Counted from the stretch's first letter, positions 1-9,032 are shown. The stretch is DNA of 43,419 bases from Lancefieldella parvula_C (GCF_000758945.1 NZ_JRND01000022.1:1-43419); one strand, 5' to 3'. Numbers and translations are program-made. Notes: generated by a model from the sequence alone, not told the origin.

Positions 1-13
1 ACTGGCCAATATA

Positions 14-93
14 CGTGGTAAATATTAGCCAACTGCCGTGGTAAATATTAGCCAACTGCCGTGGTAAATATTAGCCAACTGCCGTGGTATGAT
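14..93. repeat. 23-bp tandem iterons upstream of the ATPase gene
   Basis: Three exact copies of a 23-bp unit containing GTGGTAAATATTAGCCAA start at 14, 37 and 60, and a fourth partial copy begins at 83. The array ends about 50 bp before the ATPase start at 142. A possible -10 (TATAAA, 93-98) directly abuts the last copy, so the array would overlie the promoter. This looks like a repeated binding site, possibly autoregulatory, but the binding protein is unknown. The array could extend to the left of the window edge. Confidence 0.8.
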
Positions 94-141
94 ATAAACA
101 ACCGCTATCCTTAAGCTAATGAAAAGAAAGTAGATGGCTTC

Positions 142-1410
142 ATGAAAAAGTATCTTCCTCGAGTATGCGATGATCTTCTCGCTTTTCATTTGCGTTCAAA
201 AGGTGCTGTGCTTGTTGAGGGGCCAAAATGGTGCGGTAAAACAACCTCATGTGTTCAGCAAGCACACAGTATCTTATATATGCAGGCTCCTGATTTGCGC
301 GAGCAGAATATGCGTATGGCGGAACTCAGCCCTCAGTTGCTTCTTGATGGTGATACACCACGACTTATTGATGAGTGGCAGGACGCGCCTTCTTTGTGGG
401 ATGCAATTCGTTTTGAGGTTGATCGTCGCGATGAGTTCGGCCAATTTATCTTGACTGGTTCAAGTGTGCCAGTAGACGTCCGTAAAACGGCTCATTCTGG
501 AACTGGAAGAATTGCCAGGATGCGTATGCGTCCAATGTCATTACTAGAGTCGCAAGATTCCTCGGGTTCAGTTTCGCTTAAGGATATGTTTGCGGGCAAA
601 CAGCCGATAGCTCAAGCACAGTCAGGTACTATCGATGACCTAGCTTTTTTGGTATGCCGAGGAGGTTGGCCAAAAGCAATTGGACAGAAACAAGATGTAT
701 CCTTACAACAAGCTATCGATTATGTAGATGCTCTTACCAGCGTTGATATAAGCCGTGTTGATGGAGTTGACAGGAATGAAGCGTCTGCTCACGCGCTGCT
801 TCGTTCCTATGCAAGGTTTAGTTCCTCTCAAGGGACGCTCGAATCTATTCGAAAAGATATGGATTCCTTTGCTACGTTGGGAGAAAGTGCTTTTTCAGGT
901 TATATAGAGGCCTTAAGAAGGTTGTTTGTAATCGATGACCTTGAAGCTTGGAGTCCAAATTTGCGCTCCAGAACTGCAATACGCACTTCACCGACACGAC
1001 ATTTTGTTGACCCTTCAATTGCGGCTGCGGCACTTGGAGCATCACCTGCTAATTTAATTGCTGATTTGAATACGTTTGGTCTTTTGTTTGAAAGCATGTG
1101 TGTCCGTGATTTGAGAATTTACTCGTCTGCTTTAGGTGGCTCAGTAGCACATTACCGTGACAAATCTGGTCTAGAGGTTGATGCTGTTGTTCATTTAAGG
1201 AACGGATCTTATGGTTTTGTGGAAATTAAATTAGGCGGTGAGTCTGCAATCGAGCAAGGTGCGCAGACGCTTAAGAAAATCATGGAAAAGATTGATCAGA
1301 AACGTATGAGTTCACCTGCATTTCTTATGGTGCTTGTTGGGTTAGGTGACTTTAGCTATTGTCGTGAAGATGGAGTGATGGTGGTACCAATAAGAGCTCT
1401 CGGGGTGTAG
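142..1410 (+). CDS. AAA family ATPase with C-terminal DUF4143 domain
   Basis: The 422-aa protein has the two-part layout of the widespread AAA_14/DUF4143 ATPases. The N-terminal ATPase carries a Walker A GPKWCGKTT at residues 27-35, a Walker B-like LIDEWQDAP, and a sensor-like ILTGSS. The C-terminal half has the DUF4143 signature: HFVDPSIAAAALG, FGLLFESMCVRDL, then EVDAVV and FVEIKLG, which resemble the D...ExK core of the PD-(D/E)XK fold. Length is normal for the family. The ATG at 142 is the only sensible start because the ATG at 134 reads into a stop at once. The ribosome site is weak (GAAAG). The physiological role of this family is poorly understood. The gene stands alone behind an iteron array, which suggests self-regulation or a horizontally acquired unit. 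Confidence 0.9.
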   Translation: MKKYLPRVCDDLLAFHLRSKGAVLVEGPKWCGKTTSCVQQAHSILYMQAPDLREQNMRMAELSPQLLLDGDTPRLIDEWQDAPSLWDAIRFEVDRRDEFGQFILTGSSVPVDVRKTAHSGTGRIARMRMRPMSLLESQDSSGSVSLKDMFAGKQPIAQAQSGTIDDLAFLVCRGGWPKAIGQKQDVSLQQAIDYVDALTSVDISRVDGVDRNEASAHALLRSYARFSSSQGTLESIRKDMDSFATLGESAFSGYIEALRRLFVIDDLEAWSPNLRSRTAIRTSPTRHFVDPSIAAAALGASPANLIADLNTFGLLFESMCVRDLRIYSSALGGSVAHYRDKSGLEVDAVVHLRNGSYGFVEIKLGGESAIEQGAQTLKKIMEKIDQKRMSSPAFLMVLVGLGDFSYCREDGVMVVPIRALGV

Positions 1411-1650
1411 TGATAAAAATTATATTTTGAGAACTTTAGATCTTCTCGTTATTATTAAGTTATGAGTAGCATATTTATTATATTTTCAAAAGTGCTACCC
1501 TCAAATAGCATTGTTACATCATTTTGTATACTCCGGTCTTCATTTTTAATACCATACAAGTTTGCCTATATAACTCGCTAAAATAGAGTGGGTTGGTTAA
1601 AACTAATCGTTTCTGTGACACTCCCAGAAGCACACGATTGGAGTTTATAT

Positions 1651-3480
1651 ATGTGCGGCATCGTTGGTTTTACTGGACACCAAAGCGCAAAAGATACCCT
1701 CATCGAGGGTCTGAGACGTCTCGAATATCGTGGTTATGACTCTGCCGGTATTGCTTTGCAAAACGCAACCAACGAAGAACTTACGGTCGTACATCGCGTA
1801 GGAAAGGTTGCGGGATTAGCTGAAGCGGTGGAGTACCTCAATAATGCAAGCCCCTGTGGCATCGGACATACCCGCTGGGCAACGCACGGCGCTCCAAGTG
1901 AACGCAACGCCCACCCACATACCTCTTGTGACAATAAAATTGCTGTCGTACACAATGGCATCATCGAGAACTTTGCCGAACTCCGTGAGCAGCTTGAGGC
2001 TCGGGGGCACAAATTCCGCAGCGATACCGATACTGAAGTCGTTTCTCACCTTATTGAAGAAGCCTACAGAGGCAACCTTCGCGATGCTGTTGCCAAGGCA
2101 TGCTCGCAAATTGTAGGAACCTATGGCCTTGCTGTTATATGCTCTCGGGAACCCGGTCGCATTGTAGTTACTCGCAAAGATTCTCCCATTGTCCTTGCAC
2201 ATGGCGAGAAGGGCAGCTATGTTGCATCCGACATCATCGCGGTCATCGAAGCCTCCCGAGATGTCACTGTTCTTGGTGACAACGAGTTTGCTGTTATGGA
2301 GCCCGACGGTATTAGCTATACCGATGCCGATGGAAACCCCATTCAACCTAAAGTTATGCATGTTGATTGGGATGTTGATGTTGTCGAGAAGGGCGGCTAC
2401 CCCGATTTCATGCTCAAAGAAATCCATGAGCAGCCTCGTGTCATCCGCGATACCCTTGCAGGACGTTTGACCAACGGCGTTCTTTCCATTGATGAGCTGG
2501 GCATGTCCTTGGAACAGCTCCGTTTAATTGATCGCGTTTATATCATTGCCTGCGGAACTAGCTACCACGCCGGTCTTATCGCCCGTCAGCTTATTGAAGG
2601 CTGGGCACGCATACCTGTCGAAGTTGAAGCTGCAAGTGAATTTCGTTATCGCAACCCCATTATTACTCCGTCAACGCTGGTAGTTGCCGTTTCTCAGTCC
2701 GGTGAGACTGCTGACACCTTGGCTGCCATCCGCGATGCCCGCATCAAAGGCGCTAAGGTTTTTGGCATCACCAATGTCATTGGCAGTCCCGTGGCCCGTG
2801 AGTCTGACGGTGTTATCTACACTAAGGCTAACAAGGAGATTGCCGTTGCCTCAACCAAATCTTTTCTCGGCCAGATTGTGAGCCTGACTCTTCTTGCCAT
2901 GGTTCTTGCACAGGCAAAAGGAAAGCTCTCAATTGCTCAGATACGCTTGCTCTTTAAAGAACTTGCCGATACCGCCGAGCAGGTCGAAGAAGTCCTCAGC
3001 GATGCAAAGGCTATCGACATTGCCGCGCAGGCCTGCAAAGATGCCAATAATGCTTTGTTCATTGGTCGTGGCATGGGAGCCGCTATTTGCTACGAAGGTG
3101 CCCTTAAACTCAAGGAAATTAGCTATCTTCATGCTGAGGCATATGCTGCAGGAGAAATGAAGCATGGCCCCATTGCACTTTTGTCCAAAGGCTATCCTGT
3201 CATTGCCGTAGCAACTAACTCTCCGGTATACGACAAGATGATCTCCAATATCCAAGAATCTCGAGCACGCGGCGCCATGATTATTGCCGTGGCGACCGAA
3301 GGTGATCAGGAAATCAAAAAGCATGCCGACTATATCATCTACGTGCCTAAAGTCAGAGATGCCTTCTCGCCAATCATTGCTTCGGTACCTCTCCAACTTT
3401 TTGCGCGCTCCGTGGCTCTTGCACGTGGTTGTGACGTTGATAAGCCAAGAAACCTTGCAAAGTCAGTAACGGTCGAATAG
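1651..3480 (+). CDS. glmS: Glutamine--fructose-6-phosphate aminotransferase (isomerizing)
   Basis: GlmS converts fructose-6-phosphate and glutamine to glucosamine-6-phosphate, the entry step to UDP-GlcNAc and peptidoglycan, in the cytosol. The 609-aa protein starts MCGIVGF, where Cys2 is the N-terminal nucleophile of the class II glutaminase domain. That domain carries RRLEYRGYDSAG, GHTRWATHG and HNGIIENF. Two SIS sugar-isomerase domains follow, with CGTSYHAG, SQSGETADT and the C-terminal KPRNLAKSVTVE. The reading frame is open back to 1588, but the start is placed at 1651 because the nucleophile must sit at position 2, and GGAG at 1640-1643 is well spaced. I saw no glmS ribozyme upstream. 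The 3' end overlaps the frame of a topA remnant. Confidence 0.97.
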   Translation: MCGIVGFTGHQSAKDTLIEGLRRLEYRGYDSAGIALQNATNEELTVVHRVGKVAGLAEAVEYLNNASPCGIGHTRWATHGAPSERNAHPHTSCDNKIAVVHNGIIENFAELREQLEARGHKFRSDTDTEVVSHLIEEAYRGNLRDAVAKACSQIVGTYGLAVICSREPGRIVVTRKDSPIVLAHGEKGSYVASDIIAVIEASRDVTVLGDNEFAVMEPDGISYTDADGNPIQPKVMHVDWDVDVVEKGGYPDFMLKEIHEQPRVIRDTLAGRLTNGVLSIDELGMSLEQLRLIDRVYIIACGTSYHAGLIARQLIEGWARIPVEVEAASEFRYRNPIITPSTLVVAVSQSGETADTLAAIRDARIKGAKVFGITNVIGSPVARESDGVIYTKANKEIAVASTKSFLGQIVSLTLLAMVLAQAKGKLSIAQIRLLFKELADTAEQVEEVLSDAKAIDIAAQACKDANNALFIGRGMGAAICYEGALKLKEISYLHAEAYAAGEMKHGPIALLSKGYPVIAVATNSPVYDKMISNIQESRARGAMIIAVATEGDQEIKKHADYIIYVPKVRDAFSPIIASVPLQLFARSVALARGCDVDKPRNLAKSVTVE

Positions 3481-3548
3481 TTGTGGCTGAAAGTCCAGCA
3501 AAGGTAATCAAAATGTTGGATAAAGAAAAGTTTGAGCTGAAGATTTAG
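3474..3548 (+). pseudogene. 5' remnant of DNA topoisomerase I (topA)
   Basis: In a frame overlapping the end of glmS the sequence reads RIVVAESPAK, then a short basic/acidic stretch (KMLDKEKFELK), and stops at TAG 3546-3548. This matches the first ~25 residues of bacterial topoisomerase I, whose TOPRIM domain opens with a VVESPAKA-type motif containing a catalytic Glu. The remaining ~600+ residues are absent; I could not recognise topA sequence in the bases after the stop. It reads as a gene start left after a deletion or rearrangement, with the functional topA presumably elsewhere. Confidence 0.65.
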
Positions 3549-3828
3549 GATAAAACTATTTTTTTGCCTCAGTAATCTCTTCTTGTACTAGTGTGTTCTC
3601 AAAGCTATTATGGTCTCAATTGATTCACCAGGGCCTTTGGCAAGCACTGGCAAGAGAAGGGATTAGGTGCATGAACAACTAGCGATACTCATAAAGCCCG
3701 AATTCACGTAACGTCACCGACGACACTACCGCGGGTGTAGTATTGCTTAATCATGTCTTAATTTGTAGCTATTTATCTGTGTATAATTGCATGCTACTCC
3801 GCGTGGTCTTCGGCAGAACCGAGGTATC
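3549..3828. other. Intergenic region upstream of the ABC-F gene
   Basis: No supported gene. A TATAAT hexamer lies at 3782-3787 with no convincing -35 at standard spacing. A 28-codon ORF opens with ATG at 3791 and runs past the ABC-F start (3829) in another frame to a TAG near 3877. It could be a leader peptide, since several resistance ABC-F genes are controlled by translated leaders, but there is no clear ribosome site, so this is only a possibility. Confidence 0.35.
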
Positions 3829-5316
3829 ATGCAGCTTAATCTTTCAAATATTGAATATACCTATCCATCAGCGGTAGAGCCCACCTTACAGGATGTGACT
3901 ATTACACTCCCACAGGGATGGACCGGCTTTGTTGGTAATAACGGATCTGGTAAAACAACCCTCGCACGTATCGTATGTGGTTTATTGCAACCTGACAGGG
4001 GAGTCGTAAGCCCATCGTTTTTCTCGGCATATTGTGCTCAAAATGCAACGGAGGCCCCAGCTACTCTTTTTGATTTTGCGGTTGCCTATGATGAAGCGGC
4101 AATTAAGCTGAGGCGAGAGCTTTTGTTAGAAGAAGATTGGCCTTGGCGTTTTGAAACGCTTTCGTGTGGCCAACAGAAGCGACTCCAGGTAGCGTGTGCT
4201 TTATGGGCTTCGCCTGACGTTCTTGTTGTAGATGAGCCTACCAATCATGTAGATGTATCAACAAAGCATGCTCTTTTTTCGGCTTTGTCGCAGTTCAAGG
4301 GTATTGGGGTGCTTATTTCACATGATAGGGAATTGTTGGATAAACTCTGTACTCAATGTTTATTTGTAGCTAACGGCACGGCAAATATGAGGACCGGCGG
4401 TTATTCTCAGGCGTCATCGCAGGTAGAGCTTGAACGCTCTAGCGTATTGCACGCAAAGGAAGCGGCGCAAAAAGAGAAGGCTCGCATAGAGCGAGAAACC
4501 CAACGGCGCAGAGAAGAGGCTTCTAGAGTTCAGGCTCGTAAAAGTGGAAGAAACATTGATAAGCATGACAGTGATGCGCGTGCAAAAAAGCGGGGCTATA
4601 TAGTTTCAGGTCAAGACGGTAAAGCTGGGAAGCTTGCTGCTCGCATGTTGGATAGACTTGAGAAGGCAACAGGTAAAGCCACAGGTATTCAGGTTGAGAA
4701 ACAATACGATTCCAATATCTGGCTGGATAGTGAAGCAAGTAATAGAAAAGTTTTATTGAGGATGGAGCCTAACAGCATTCTCATAGGAGATTGCCATCTA
4801 CAAACACCACCGCTATTTATTGGTAATACGGATCATATTGGTGTTGTTGGCGATAACGGCTGTGGCAAAACAACGCTGATAAAGAAAATTATTTCAGGTA
4901 TTTCTGACGATGTGCGGATGTTATATATTCCTCAGGAGCCAACTGAACTGCAAAAAACAGAGACAGTAAGAAAAATCAAAGGGCTATCAAACTCCCAGCG
5001 TGGAAGAGTATTGTCTATTGTGGCACAACTCAATTCAGATCCTGATTATGTTCTTGCAGGTGAGTCTACCAGTCCAGGTGAAATGAGAAAGCTTATGCTT
5101 GCGCTGGGAATGCTTGAATCACCAGAGCTTATCGTAGTGGACGAGCCAACTAACTATTTGGACCTTGGTTCAACCATAGCGCTTGAACATTTACTGTCTG
5201 AATATCCAGGAGCTTTATTGTTGGTCTCACATGATCTCTCGCTGATTGATTCCGCTACATCTATAAAATGGAGCATCAAGCGATCAAATGACAACTTTAA
5301 GCTGGTAGTGCAATAG
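3829..5316 (+). CDS. ABC-F family ATPase (ribosome-associated type)
   Basis: Soluble 495-aa protein with two ABC nucleotide-binding domains and no membrane segments, the ABC-F layout. Domain 1 has Walker A GNNGSGKTT (36-44), signature LSCGQQKRLQ and Walker B VLVVDEPTNHVD. Domain 2 has GDNGCGKTT, a degenerate signature (STSPGEMRKL) and LIVVDEPTNYLD. The linker is long, charged and probably helical (QKEKARIERETQRRREEAS), where the ribosome-contacting arm of ABC-F proteins lies. Family members act on the 70S ribosome, either as translation factors or as protection proteins against macrolide/lincosamide/pleuromutilin-type drugs. The loose second signature and isolated position fit the protection group, but sequence alone does not settle this. 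The start at 3829 follows GAGGT; the frame is open back to 3787. Confidence 0.9.
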   Translation: MQLNLSNIEYTYPSAVEPTLQDVTITLPQGWTGFVGNNGSGKTTLARIVCGLLQPDRGVVSPSFFSAYCAQNATEAPATLFDFAVAYDEAAIKLRRELLLEEDWPWRFETLSCGQQKRLQVACALWASPDVLVVDEPTNHVDVSTKHALFSALSQFKGIGVLISHDRELLDKLCTQCLFVANGTANMRTGGYSQASSQVELERSSVLHAKEAAQKEKARIERETQRRREEASRVQARKSGRNIDKHDSDARAKKRGYIVSGQDGKAGKLAARMLDRLEKATGKATGIQVEKQYDSNIWLDSEASNRKVLLRMEPNSILIGDCHLQTPPLFIGNTDHIGVVGDNGCGKTTLIKKIISGISDDVRMLYIPQEPTELQKTETVRKIKGLSNSQRGRVLSIVAQLNSDPDYVLAGESTSPGEMRKLMLALGMLESPELIVVDEPTNYLDLGSTIALEHLLSEYPGALLLVSHDLSLIDSATSIKWSIKRSNDNFKLVVQ

Positions 5317-5511
5317 GGGCGAGAAACACGTTGGACAGTTACGAGGGTTGCGCGTTTGTGTAGCCCGCTGACACAGACCGCTGCTTTTATACCGCTCGCC
5401 GTAGTTGTTCTAGCAAGCTAACTTTTGCTGAAAAATTTTATATAAACTGAAAGGTCAAACTGATTTCTTCTGGGATTTCTCGTGTTTTAAGCATGGATTT
5501 CGGAGGGACCT

Positions 5512-7023
5512 ATGCTTCACTTCAACCACGGTTCAAAGCAAGAAGCCAACGAGGGAAATGCGGGCGGTGCGGACGCCGGGATCCCCAACATCCCCACACC
5601 TCCTGAGGGATATCAACAGGCATCCTTTGCGTCTACGCTTCCAACGGTAGCTGATCAGACGGCTAACCTAGGCTCCCAGATTGGTGTCATTTCTCCAGGT
5701 GAAAGTGAAGAAGACGCTGAAGCTCGTGAGGCGTACGAGAGTCTTGCACGTCACCGCAAAGCTCGTCGTAAAAAGAAACTTATTAAGGCAGGAATAGCCG
5801 CCGGAGTCTTTGTTCTTCTCGTCGCGTTGTTTATTTTGCCTATGTGCCAAGGCGGACAGAACCAGAACACCACCGTGATGCCAAGCACTACGTTTGTCAC
5901 GCGCGGCGAGTTCAGCGATTCTGTTTCCGCGTCTGGATCCATCAAGCCTGTGTCGTCAACTGTGGTAACTCCCGAGGTAGATGGCATTATTCAGGATGTT
6001 CAGGTTTCTGAAGGCACGTACGTTCATAAGGGCGACAAGCTCTTTACCATTAAGAATGACGAGTTAGATAAAGCTGTGCGTAAGGCTGCCCAGCAGGTAA
6101 AAGCTGCTGAGAATGAGGTTAGCAAAGCGCGCTCGGCTCTGGTCTCCGCTCGCAATGGTGTCTCAGAGGCAGGTGCGGAGGGCCAGGAGGCAAATGCTGC
6201 ATCCATTGCTGCTGCCGTGGAAGCAGCGGAGGCAAATCTGGAGAGCGCTCAGATTGCGCTTGAGGAGGCTCGCTCCGCCTATAACGACGCAATTGCCCAG
6301 GCAGATAAGCGTGTAGTCACCGCCCCATGCGACGGAACGGTTATTGTGATGAACGCGGTGAACGGCGCTTCGGTTGGCTCGTCCGCGCCAGGTGCTAGCA
6401 ACGCCGGTCCTCTGATTACTATCGCGGACCTTTCCCAGATGAAAGTAAACGTTCAAATTAACGAGGTAGACATTTCTCGCATAGCTGTTGACCAGAAGGC
6501 TCAGGTCAGCTTTACAGCTTTGAGAGATCTGTATTGCGATGCAGTGGTTACTCACGTTTCTGCTGTTTCGTCCAACGGTGCCGATGCAGGTGCAAGTTAC
6601 GATAGTCCTGGTCGCTCCATCGTTTCTTACACCGTTGACCTGCTCATCAGCAGTCCCGACGCCTCCATCAAGCCAGGTATGACTGCCAATGTGGACATCA
6701 TGATTCAGCACATGGATAACGTGCTGACTGTGCCTCTTGTTGCTGTCATGGACGACGGCGATGGCGCTTACGTCAACGTGGTCACTTCTCGTGACGAGAA
6801 GGGCTACCCGCAGGTAGAGCGCGTGCCAGTGACCGTAAAGGCGCAAAGTTCTACGACGGCCGTCATTGAAGGTGCTGGCATTGAGGACGGCACTGAGGTG
6901 ATGATTGGCGGTGGCGCCGGCGGTCCATCTCAGGGCGCGGCTATGGACGCTCCAGCGGGCGCAACGTCTGGCTCATCGACTGACACAACGTCCGGTGCGA
7001 CGGGCTCCAAAGATTCCAAGTAG
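5512..7023 (+). CDS. Efflux adaptor subunit, MacA/YknX (HlyD) type
   Basis: First gene of a three-gene efflux operon. The 503-aa protein has one membrane segment at about residues 91-110, preceded by RRKKK. Outside the membrane are a biotinyl-lipoyl/barrel-sandwich half (SVSASGSIKPVSS, GIIQDVQVSEGTYVHKGD), a helical hairpin rich in Ala/Glu (about 165-240), a second lipoyl half (APCDGTVIVMN) and beta-barrel/MP domains (IKPGMTANVDI, VLTVPLVAV). These adaptors link a FtsX-type permease to the cell exterior. A ~90-residue cytosolic Pro/Gly/Glu-rich extension before the membrane segment is unusual. The tail after residue ~470 is Ser/Thr/Gly-rich low complexity. GGAGG at 5501-5505 sets the start. 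Nine bases separate it from the ATPase gene. Confidence 0.92.
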   Translation: MLHFNHGSKQEANEGNAGGADAGIPNIPTPPEGYQQASFASTLPTVADQTANLGSQIGVISPGESEEDAEAREAYESLARHRKARRKKKLIKAGIAAGVFVLLVALFILPMCQGGQNQNTTVMPSTTFVTRGEFSDSVSASGSIKPVSSTVVTPEVDGIIQDVQVSEGTYVHKGDKLFTIKNDELDKAVRKAAQQVKAAENEVSKARSALVSARNGVSEAGAEGQEANAASIAAAVEAAEANLESAQIALEEARSAYNDAIAQADKRVVTAPCDGTVIVMNAVNGASVGSSAPGASNAGPLITIADLSQMKVNVQINEVDISRIAVDQKAQVSFTALRDLYCDAVVTHVSAVSSNGADAGASYDSPGRSIVSYTVDLLISSPDASIKPGMTANVDIMIQHMDNVLTVPLVAVMDDGDGAYVNVVTSRDEKGYPQVERVPVTVKAQSSTTAVIEGAGIEDGTEVMIGGGAGGPSQGAAMDAPAGATSGSSTDTTSGATGSKDSK

Positions 7024-7032
7024 GCGACGCGT

Positions 7033-7827
7033 ATGTCCAAGGTAATTGAGGTACATAAGCTGCATCGCATTTACGAGACGGCTGCGGGTTTGACGCACGC
7101 TTTACGTGGCGTTTCTCTGACTGTAGAGAAGGGCGAGTTTCTCTGCATTATGGGTCCATCTGGCTCAGGCAAATCAACCCTGATGAACATTTTGGGGTGC
7201 CTGGATACGCCTACTTCCGGCTCGTACAAGTTAGAGGGACTTGAGGTTGCAGATCTTTCCGACGACGACCTGGCAGAGATTCGCGCCACGCGTCTGGGTT
7301 TTGTCTTTCAGTCGTTTAACCTGCTACCGCGCACAACAGTGCTGCGAAACGTTATGTTGCCGCTCATCTACTCAGACATTCCTGCAAAAGAGCGAGAGTT
7401 ACGTGCTTGGAAGGCGCTGCGCTCCGTTGGCCTGCCCGAGGAGTACTACGAGCACAAATCAAACGAGCTTTCCGGAGGTCAGGTGCAGCGCGTAGCTATT
7501 GCTCGCGCACTGGTAAACGACCCGGCGGTCATTTTTGCCGACGAGCCAACGGGTAACCTGGATTCCGCAACCAGTGAGATGGTCCTCAACACGTTCAAGT
7601 CCATGCAGGAGCGCGGCAAGACAATCGTGCTGATTACGCACGACCCCGAGACCGCTTTTTGGGCCGACCGCGTGGTGCATATTCGTGACGGTCGCCTGCT
7701 CACGGACGAGCAGGAAAAGGAGTTTGTGAAGCAACACGCCGCACAGACCGCGACGAGCGTGCACCCCGTGACAGGCGCGCACGCTGCGACGGGCGCACGA
7801 CCCGCGACAGGAGGTGCTGCGCTATGA
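7033..7827 (+). CDS. ABC transporter ATP-binding protein, MacB/LolD/YknY type
   Basis: ATPase of the efflux system, 264 aa. Walker A GPSGSGKST (41-49), Q-loop VFQSFNLLPR, signature LSGGQVQRVAIARAL, Walker B AVIFADEPTGNLDS and the His switch ITHDP are intact. VFQSFNLLPR and DEPTGNLDS are typical of the MacB/LolD subgroup that powers mechanotransmission ABC systems. The C-terminus is longer than usual and ends in degenerate repeats (VTGAHA, ATGARP, ATGG) encoded by an 18-nt unit. The stop overlaps the permease start (ATGA, 7824-7827), indicating translational coupling. Confidence 0.95.
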   Translation: MSKVIEVHKLHRIYETAAGLTHALRGVSLTVEKGEFLCIMGPSGSGKSTLMNILGCLDTPTSGSYKLEGLEVADLSDDDLAEIRATRLGFVFQSFNLLPRTTVLRNVMLPLIYSDIPAKERELRAWKALRSVGLPEEYYEHKSNELSGGQVQRVAIARALVNDPAVIFADEPTGNLDSATSEMVLNTFKSMQERGKTIVLITHDPETAFWADRVVHIRDGRLLTDEQEKEFVKQHAAQTATSVHPVTGAHAATGARPATGGAAL

Positions 7828-9032
7828 GGCTGATGGATCTGCTGCGAGAAACCCTGTCTGCGCTCAACGCCAACCGCGGTCGCAGCTTGTTGACAGTACT
7901 GGGCATTGTTATTGGCATCAGCGCAGTTATTGCTATGACGGCGCTTATCGACGGCATCAAGTATTCGCTGGTAAGCTCTTTGGGCCTCAACCAGTCGCGT
8001 ATGGTCATGATATACGCATGGCCAGACCGCGAGGTCACGCAGCAAGATCTTGACATGCTGCAGCTTAGTGTACCTGGCTACGAGCTTGTGACTGGCATCG
8101 ACTCCACCATGGCCCGCGTCAACTCGGCCGAGAAGCAGTTTGACGCGCGAATCATCGGCTGCACGCCCGACTACTTTACCGTCATGGGCCTCAAGGCATC
8201 CGCGGGCTCGCTCTTCACAAAGTCCGATGTAGATGACACATCTAGAAACGTTCTTCTCGACAAGTTGTCTGCCGAGAAGCTCTTTGGCAGTGCAGATGCT
8301 TCTATTGGACAGGTTGTTCGCATCAACAACGATAGCTACACCATTGTGGGTGTGGTTGATAGTGGTCCAAATGGGGGCGGGCAAGGCGATACACTGCTTG
8401 CCTACATCCCGTATTCCACGTATTCGGCGCGTCTGACGGGCACTAAAACTATCAGCCAGGTCTTTGGTTACGCTCGCGAAAACGTGGACATGAAGGCGCT
8501 TGCAGATGAAACAAAGTCCTGGTTGTTGGACTGGTTTAACATTCCTTCCGCGCAGGCAGAAGACCGCGTAACGGTCATGACGCTCTCGTCCATCATTGAG
8601 CAGATGAACGCCACACTGATGTCGTTCCAGGTTCTGGTTACCGCTACGGCAAGTATCTCGCTGCTAGTTGGCGGTATTGGCATCATGAACATGATGCTCA
8701 CCAACGTGACGGAGCGCATTAGGGAGATTGGCCTGCGTAAGGCTCTGGGTGCTCGCGCGTCCGACATCACCAAGCAGTTCCTGTGCGAGTCCATCCTAAT
8801 TTGCATTATGGGCGGCGTGATTGGCATTGCCCTGGGTTACGCTGGGGCATGGGGTCTGGCCGGCTCGTTTGGCAGCATGATACAGCTTGAAACTGGTATC
8901 ACGCCCATCATCACCCCAAATATCGTGATGATCACCTCGGGAATCTGCATTGGCATCGGACTCATCTTTGGCTACTGGCCTGCTCGTCGAGCCTCAAAGC
9001 TCAATCCTGTGGAGTCGCTCCGCTACCAGTAA
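7824..9032 (+). CDS. ABC transporter permease, MacB/FtsX type (YknZ-like)
   Basis: The 402-aa membrane subunit has one N-terminal membrane segment (about 18-40; LLTVLGIVIGISAVIAM), a large extracytoplasmic MacB_PCD domain (about 45-265), then three segments near the C-terminus within the FtsX domain. The hallmark GGIGIMNMMLTNVTERIREIGLRKALGAR is recognisable in parts, and it ends WPARRASKLNPVESLRYQ, a strong MacB/YknZ signature. In Gram-positives such systems export peptides, toxins or antibiotics; the substrate is not readable here. GGAGGT at 7810-7815 serves as ribosome site and lies within the repeat tail of the previous gene. A terminator follows at 9136. Confidence 0.95.
   Translation: MRLMDLLRETLSALNANRGRSLLTVLGIVIGISAVIAMTALIDGIKYSLVSSLGLNQSRMVMIYAWPDREVTQQDLDMLQLSVPGYELVTGIDSTMARVNSAEKQFDARIIGCTPDYFTVMGLKASAGSLFTKSDVDDTSRNVLLDKLSAEKLFGSADASIGQVVRINNDSYTIVGVVDSGPNGGGQGDTLLAYIPYSTYSARLTGTKTISQVFGYARENVDMKALADETKSWLLDWFNIPSAQAEDRVTVMTLSSIIEQMNATLMSFQVLVTATASISLLVGGIGIMNMMLTNVTERIREIGLRKALGARASDITKQFLCESILICIMGGVIGIALGYAGAWGLAGSFGSMIQLETGITPIITPNIVMITSGICIGIGLIFGYWPARRASKLNPVESLRYQ

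Noticed and set aside
1411..1650. glmS ribozyme/riboswitch upstream of glmS
   Set aside because: The region is short and AT-rich and I could not find the conserved glmS ribozyme core.
1588..1650. Upstream start for glmS giving 21 extra residues
   Set aside because: The catalytic Cys must follow the initiator Met, and GGAG is placed for 1651.
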